Notes under the pieces: generated by a model | Seen by the model: only the letters and a program-made list of their open reading frames with translations | What the model was told of the DNA's origin: nothing | The model's database searches: none | Translations under genes and position numbers: made by a program | Source of the DNA: Acidobacteriota bacterium | GTDB taxonomy: Bacteria > Acidobacteriota > Blastocatellia > Pyrinomonadales > Pyrinomonadaceae | Assembly (NCBI GenBank): GCA_020200155.1 | Contig: JAIVJG010000168.1 | Span: forward strand, 1-52,214 | Reading direction: 5' to 3' | DNA length: 52,214 nt | In this document: positions 49,362 through 52,214 of the stretch, in pieces | Layout of the letters: every line of letters begins with the position of its first letter | Position numbering within the stretch: position 1 is the stretch's first letter

Positions 49362-51293
49362 TTACTCTTCCTCGCCCGCGCGCAGCTTTTCGAGCACCGA
49401 GAAGTCTTCGAGCGTGGTGGTGTCGCCCTGCACCGTGCCGCCGGAGGCGATCTCGCGGAGCAGCCGGCGCATGATTTTTCCCGAACGAGTCTTGGGCAGC
49501 GTGTCTGTGAAGCGTATCTCGTCGGGACGGGCGAGCGCGCCGATCTCTTTGGTGACGTGGCGGCGCAATTCTTCTTTCAATTCATCGGAAGTCTGCCGCC
49601 GGCCTTCGAGCGTGACGAAGGCGACGATGCCTGAGCCTTTGAGTTCGTCGGGACGCGCGACGACCGCCGCCTCCGCGACCGCCGGGTGCGAGACGAGCGC
49701 GCTCTCGATTTCCATCGTGCCGAGTCGGTGGCCGCTGACGTTAATCACGTCGTCCACGCGACCCATGATCCAGAAGTAGCCGTCTTCGTCGCGCCGCACG
49801 CCATCGCCGGCGAAGTAGACGCCTTCGATCTCCGACCAGTAAGCCTGACGGTAACGCTCGTCGTCTTTATAAATCGTCCGCAGCATCGAAGGCCACGGGC
49901 GTTTAATGACGAGATACCCGCCCTCGCTCGCGCCGACCTCGCGCCCCTCTTTCGTCATCACGGCGGCCTCGACGCCGGGCAACGCTCGCGTCGCCGAGCC
50001 GGGCTTCGTCGGCGTCGCGCCGGGCAGAGGCGAAATCATAATCGCGCCCGTCTCTGTCTGCCACCACGTATCAACGATGGGGCAACGCTCCTTGCCGATG
50101 ACCGTGTGATACCACATCCACGCTTCCGGGTTGATCGGCTCGCCGACCGTGCCGAGCAGACGCAAAGATGAGAGGTCGTGTTTCAAGGGCCATTGCTCGC
50201 CCCACTTGATGAAGGCGCGGATGGCGGTCGGCGCGGTGTAGAGGATGTTGACGCGGTGGCGTTCGATGATTGACCAGAAGCGGTCGGGTTCGGGCCAGTT
50301 CGGCGCGCCCTCGTACATCACTACGGTCGCGCCGTTCGAGAGCGGGCCGTAGACGACGTAACTATGTCCAGTCACCCAGCCGATGTCAGCCGTGCACCAG
50401 TAAGTGTCTTCATCCTTCAGGTCGAAGACCCACTTCGTCGTCAGGTGCGCGCCGAGCAGGTAGCCGCCCGTCGTGTGCAGGATGCCTTTGGGCTTGCCCG
50501 TCGTCCCCGACGTGTAGAGGATAAAGAGCGGGTGCTCGCTGTCGAGTTCTTCCGCCGGGCAGACGGCTGAAGCCGTCTCCATCAACTCGTGCCACCAGAA
50601 ATCGCGCCCCGGCTTCAACTGAACTTCGGAATTCGTCCGCCGCACGACGATGCAGCGCTCGACCGTCGGCGTTTGTTCAAGCGCCGCGTCCACGGCCTGC
50701 TTCAACTTCACTTCCGAGCCGCGACGCCACCCGCCGTCCGCCGTGATGACGAGTTTGCAGCCCGCGTCGTTGACGCGGTCAATAATCGCCGTCGAAGAGA
50801 AGCCGCCGAAGATGATTGAGTGCGTCGCGCCGATACGCGCGCACGCCAGCATCGCAATCGCCAACTCCGGCACGAGCGGCATGTAAATCGCCACGCGGTC
50901 TCCGGCATGGACGCCCGACTCTTTCAGGACGTTGGCGAAGCGGCAGACCTCCGTGTGCAGTTGTTGATAAGTAAGCGTGCGCTGTTCGCCCGGCTCGCCT
51001 TCCCAGATGATCGCGGCCTTGTTGCGCCGCCACGTCTGTAGGTGGCGGTCGAGGCAGTTGTAAGAGACGTTCGTGCGACCTCCGACGAACCATTCGGCGT
51101 GCGGCGGCTCCCACTTCAAGACCGTGTCCCACTTCCTGAACCAGTGCAACTCGCTCTCGGCCATCCGCGCCCAGAAGGCGTCGGGAGAGTCGGACGCCTC
51201 TTGCCGCAGGCGCTCGTAATCCTCCATTGACTTGATGTGCGCGCCGCGCGAGAACTCCGGCGACGGCGGAAACACGCGCTCCTCGTGGAGCAC
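49362..51293 (-). CDS. acsA: Acetyl-CoA synthetase
   Basis: A 643-residue AMP-forming acetyl-CoA synthetase (acetate + ATP + CoA to acetyl-CoA). [11 protein letters not shown] (260-270) is the phosphate loop, DTWWQTETG the acetate/ATP pocket, and TRSGKIMRR (Lys606) the acetylatable lysine in the C-terminal lid. The family length is complete apart from about 5-10 N-terminal residues. The start is a GTG at 51293. The frame upstream reads in the family style (NIESV) but has no start codon, and the first ATG (51369) is out of frame. A perfect TATAAT lies at 51373-51368 on this strand. Confidence 0.95.
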   Translation of the reverse strand: MLHEERVFPPSPEFSRGAHIKSMEDYERLRQEASDSPDAFWARMAESELHWFRKWDTVLKWEPPHAEWFVGGRTNVSYNCLDRHLQTWRRNKAAIIWEGEPGEQRTLTYQQLHTEVCRFANVLKESGVHAGDRVAIYMPLVPELAIAMLACARIGATHSIIFGGFSSTAIIDRVNDAGCKLVITADGGWRRGSEVKLKQAVDAALEQTPTVERCIVVRRTNSEVQLKPGRDFWWHELMETASAVCPAEELDSEHPLFILYTSGTTGKPKGILHTTGGYLLGAHLTTKWVFDLKDEDTYWCTADIGWVTGHSYVVYGPLSNGATVVMYEGAPNWPEPDRFWSIIERHRVNILYTAPTAIRAFIKWGEQWPLKHDLSSLRLLGTVGEPINPEAWMWYHTVIGKERCPIVDTWWQTETGAIMISPLPGATPTKPGSATRALPGVEAAVMTKEGREVGASEGGYLVIKRPWPSMLRTIYKDDERYRQAYWSEIEGVYFAGDGVRRDEDGYFWIMGRVDDVINVSGHRLGTMEIESALVSHPAVAEAAVVARPDELKGSGIVAFVTLEGRRQTSDELKEELRRHVTKEIGALARPDEIRFTDTLPKTRSGKIMRRLLREIASGGTVQGDTTTLEDFSVLEKLRAGEEE

Positions 51294-51367
51294 GGATTCG
51301 ATGTTGGTCGTCTGCTGTTGCCGTCTCCCCTTCTTTTCTCTGGCGAAATTCTTGAAGCTGTGCCCGC

Positions 51368-51373
51368 ATTATA
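51368..51373 (-). promoter_or_regulatory. -10 element (TATAAT) for acsA
   Basis: A perfect TATAAT on the minus strand, about 75 bases before the GTG of acsA. The -35 region is weak (CCAACA). It also implies that the out-of-frame ATG at 51369 is not transcribed from here. Confidence 0.45.
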
Positions 51374-51495
51374 CGTCGAAGCGGGCGGCTGTTGGAAAGA
51401 GTTCTCGGCTCGCCGTCCGCCTTTTAACTTTAAGGCTATCGCCCACGTCCATCTCACAGCCCGCCAGCCGCCGCAACGCGGGAAGCGGAAAATCT

Positions 51496-51524
51496 TTTAC
51501 ATCCCGGCGCGGCCAATGTATTTT
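51496..51524 (+). promoter_or_regulatory. Promoter candidate for the DUF4062 gene
   Basis: TTTACA (51496-51501), 17 bases, TATTTT (51519-51524). The -35 matches 5 of 6 and the -10 4 of 6 consensus bases. It would give a leader of about 100 bases before the GTG start at 51633. Confidence 0.45.
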
Positions 51525-51632
51525 TAATGCGCGCTGACGCTGCCGAGGTTCCCCGTATGGATGAGGGCGACGGCGACTGGCCGGACGCCGTCGAACGCGC
51601 AGCCTCACTATTTACCTGACAGGAGTAATCGA

Positions 51633-52214
51633 GTGCCGTCACACATCGTTCGTGTCTTCGTCAGTTCCACATGGCAAGACCTTGAGCCGGAGCGCGGGGC
51701 CGTCGAATCCGCCTTACAGCGAATGCGCGAGATCAAACTCGTCGGCATGGAAGACTTCGGCAGCCGCGCGGAGACGACGCATCGCGCATCGCTCGACGAA
51801 GTGAAAGAGTGCGATGTCTACGTCGGCATCTTCGGCGCGCGTTACGGCTCCGGCATTACCGAGGCCGAATACCGCCGCGCACGCGCGCTCCGTCTCCCCT
51901 GCCACATCTACATCAAAAGCGACGCGACCATCACGGACGACGGGCGCGAAAGCGACCCGGCGCAAACCGCGAAACTCGACGCGCTCAAAGGGGAACTGCG
52001 ACGCGCTCACACCATCGGCCCCGACTTCATCAATCCGCAAGACCTCGCCGCCAAAGTCACCGCCGACCTCCACCGTTGGCTCGCCGACACCCACCCCACC
52101 CGGAAGCTTCAAGGCGCGCTCGGCGGCGACTCAGTAACGGGCGACAAAATCGGCGACTCGGTGGGGGGCGACAAAATCGGCGGAGACTCTGTGGCGCGCG
52201 ACAAAGTCACGAAC
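51633..52214 (+). CDS. DUF4062 protein (partial), probable STAND-type N-terminus
   Basis: 194 codons, open to the right edge. The GTG at 51633 has AGGAG seven bases upstream. Residues 4-150 are a DUF4062 domain: HIVRVFVSSTWQDLEPER, SALQRMREIKLVGMEDFG, ECDVYVGIFGARYGSGITEA and EYRRARALRLPCHIYIK. This flavodoxin/TIR-like domain is known at the N-terminus of NACHT/STAND NTPases (for example animal NWD1 and TEP1) and of bacterial proteins with NACHT, TPR or WD repeats, some of them defence genes. Residues 164-194 are short repeats (GGDSVTGDKI, GDSVGGDKI, GGDSVARDKV), a kind often found between a sensor or effector domain and the NTPase. The rest is outside the window, so the STAND assignment is inference. 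Confidence 0.78.
   Translation, partial: MPSHIVRVFVSSTWQDLEPERGAVESALQRMREIKLVGMEDFGSRAETTHRASLDEVKECDVYVGIFGARYGSGITEAEYRRARALRLPCHIYIKSDATITDDGRESDPAQTAKLDALKGELRRAHTIGPDFINPQDLAAKVTADLHRWLADTHPTRKLQGALGGDSVTGDKIGDSVGGDKIGGDSVARDKVTN
52125..52214 (+). repeat. Tandem GDSV/GDKI-coding repeat
   Basis: Three tandem units of 27-30 bases coding GDSV..GDKI/V in the DUF4062 gene, running off the window edge. GGCGACAAAATCGGCG appears twice; the DNA copies are close enough to suggest recent expansion. Confidence 0.7.

Noticed and set aside
50779-51369. 196-codon minus-strand frame starting at the first ATG before acsA
   Set aside because: It overlaps acsA in another frame and is Arg-rich with no family character; the true acsA frame has all its motifs.

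Overview
The window is high-GC DNA (roughly 60-63% by eye) carrying single-copy housekeeping genes mixed with many secreted, TPR and lipoprotein-type genes. The gene style points to an Acidobacteriota genome, probably class Blastocatellia (Pyrinomonadaceae-like). The pointers are an S9 prolyl oligopeptidase with TolB-type propeller, a long sortilin/BNR-repeat protein, an IPT-domain pilus protein and long word-like intergenic hairpins. This is inference from style, because there is no rRNA or other marker in the window.

Layout. 1-4.4 kb (minus strand): a partial CWC protein, a TonB-C protein, a GNAT, an HD phosphohydrolase, a truncated TPR gene and ribA. 4.8-9.5 kb: an FHA-GGDEF diguanylate cyclase, then a type IV pilus block (pilN-, pilO- and pilP-like genes plus a pilin-like gene). 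9.6-16.6 kb: trmL, typA, small proteins, a GNAT, an S9 peptidase and thiE. 16.8-24.3 kb: pilT, a zinc-ribbon/receiver protein, a CDF metal exporter, a broken larA, a membrane protein, secreted proteins and a 51-residue metallothionein-like gene. 24.5-32 kb: a glcD::HD fusion, then a lipoprotein, an FtsX-type permease, a LolD-type ATPase, a LolA-like protein and a radical SAM enzyme. 32-39.6 kb: a TPR protein, N-truncated pyruvate kinase, broken tlpA, yacG, a Crp/Fnr regulator, a PleD-like cyclase, a coiled-coil membrane protein, a broken site-2 protease and HU. 39.9-51.3 kb: lepB, a Yip1/TPR protein, carA, an AI-2E-type permease, a lipoprotein-sorting-like protein, a sortilin-like protein, a PilZ protein and acsA. 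At the right edge (51.6 kb on) a DUF4062 gene with GDSV/GDKI repeats runs off the window; such genes often encode STAND-type sensors.

Three features of the window as a whole stand out. First, at least a dozen gene junctions carry a long interrupted palindrome whose 5' arm is purine-rich and whose arms are built from short reiterated words. Second, several conserved genes have clean internal or terminal losses without other decay: larA, glcD/HD, tlpA, the site-2 protease, pyk and the TPR gene, possibly also the Yip1/TPR gene and others. These are either recent deletions or assembly collapses. Third, about a dozen genes start at a T-rich TTATG or TTTTATG context with no Shine-Dalgarno sequence, while other genes have strong ones.

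Functional themes are twitching and type IV pili with c-di-GMP signalling (two GGDEF proteins, one PilZ), envelope lipoprotein traffic, metal handling (CDF plus metallothionein) and a possible defence gene at the right edge.
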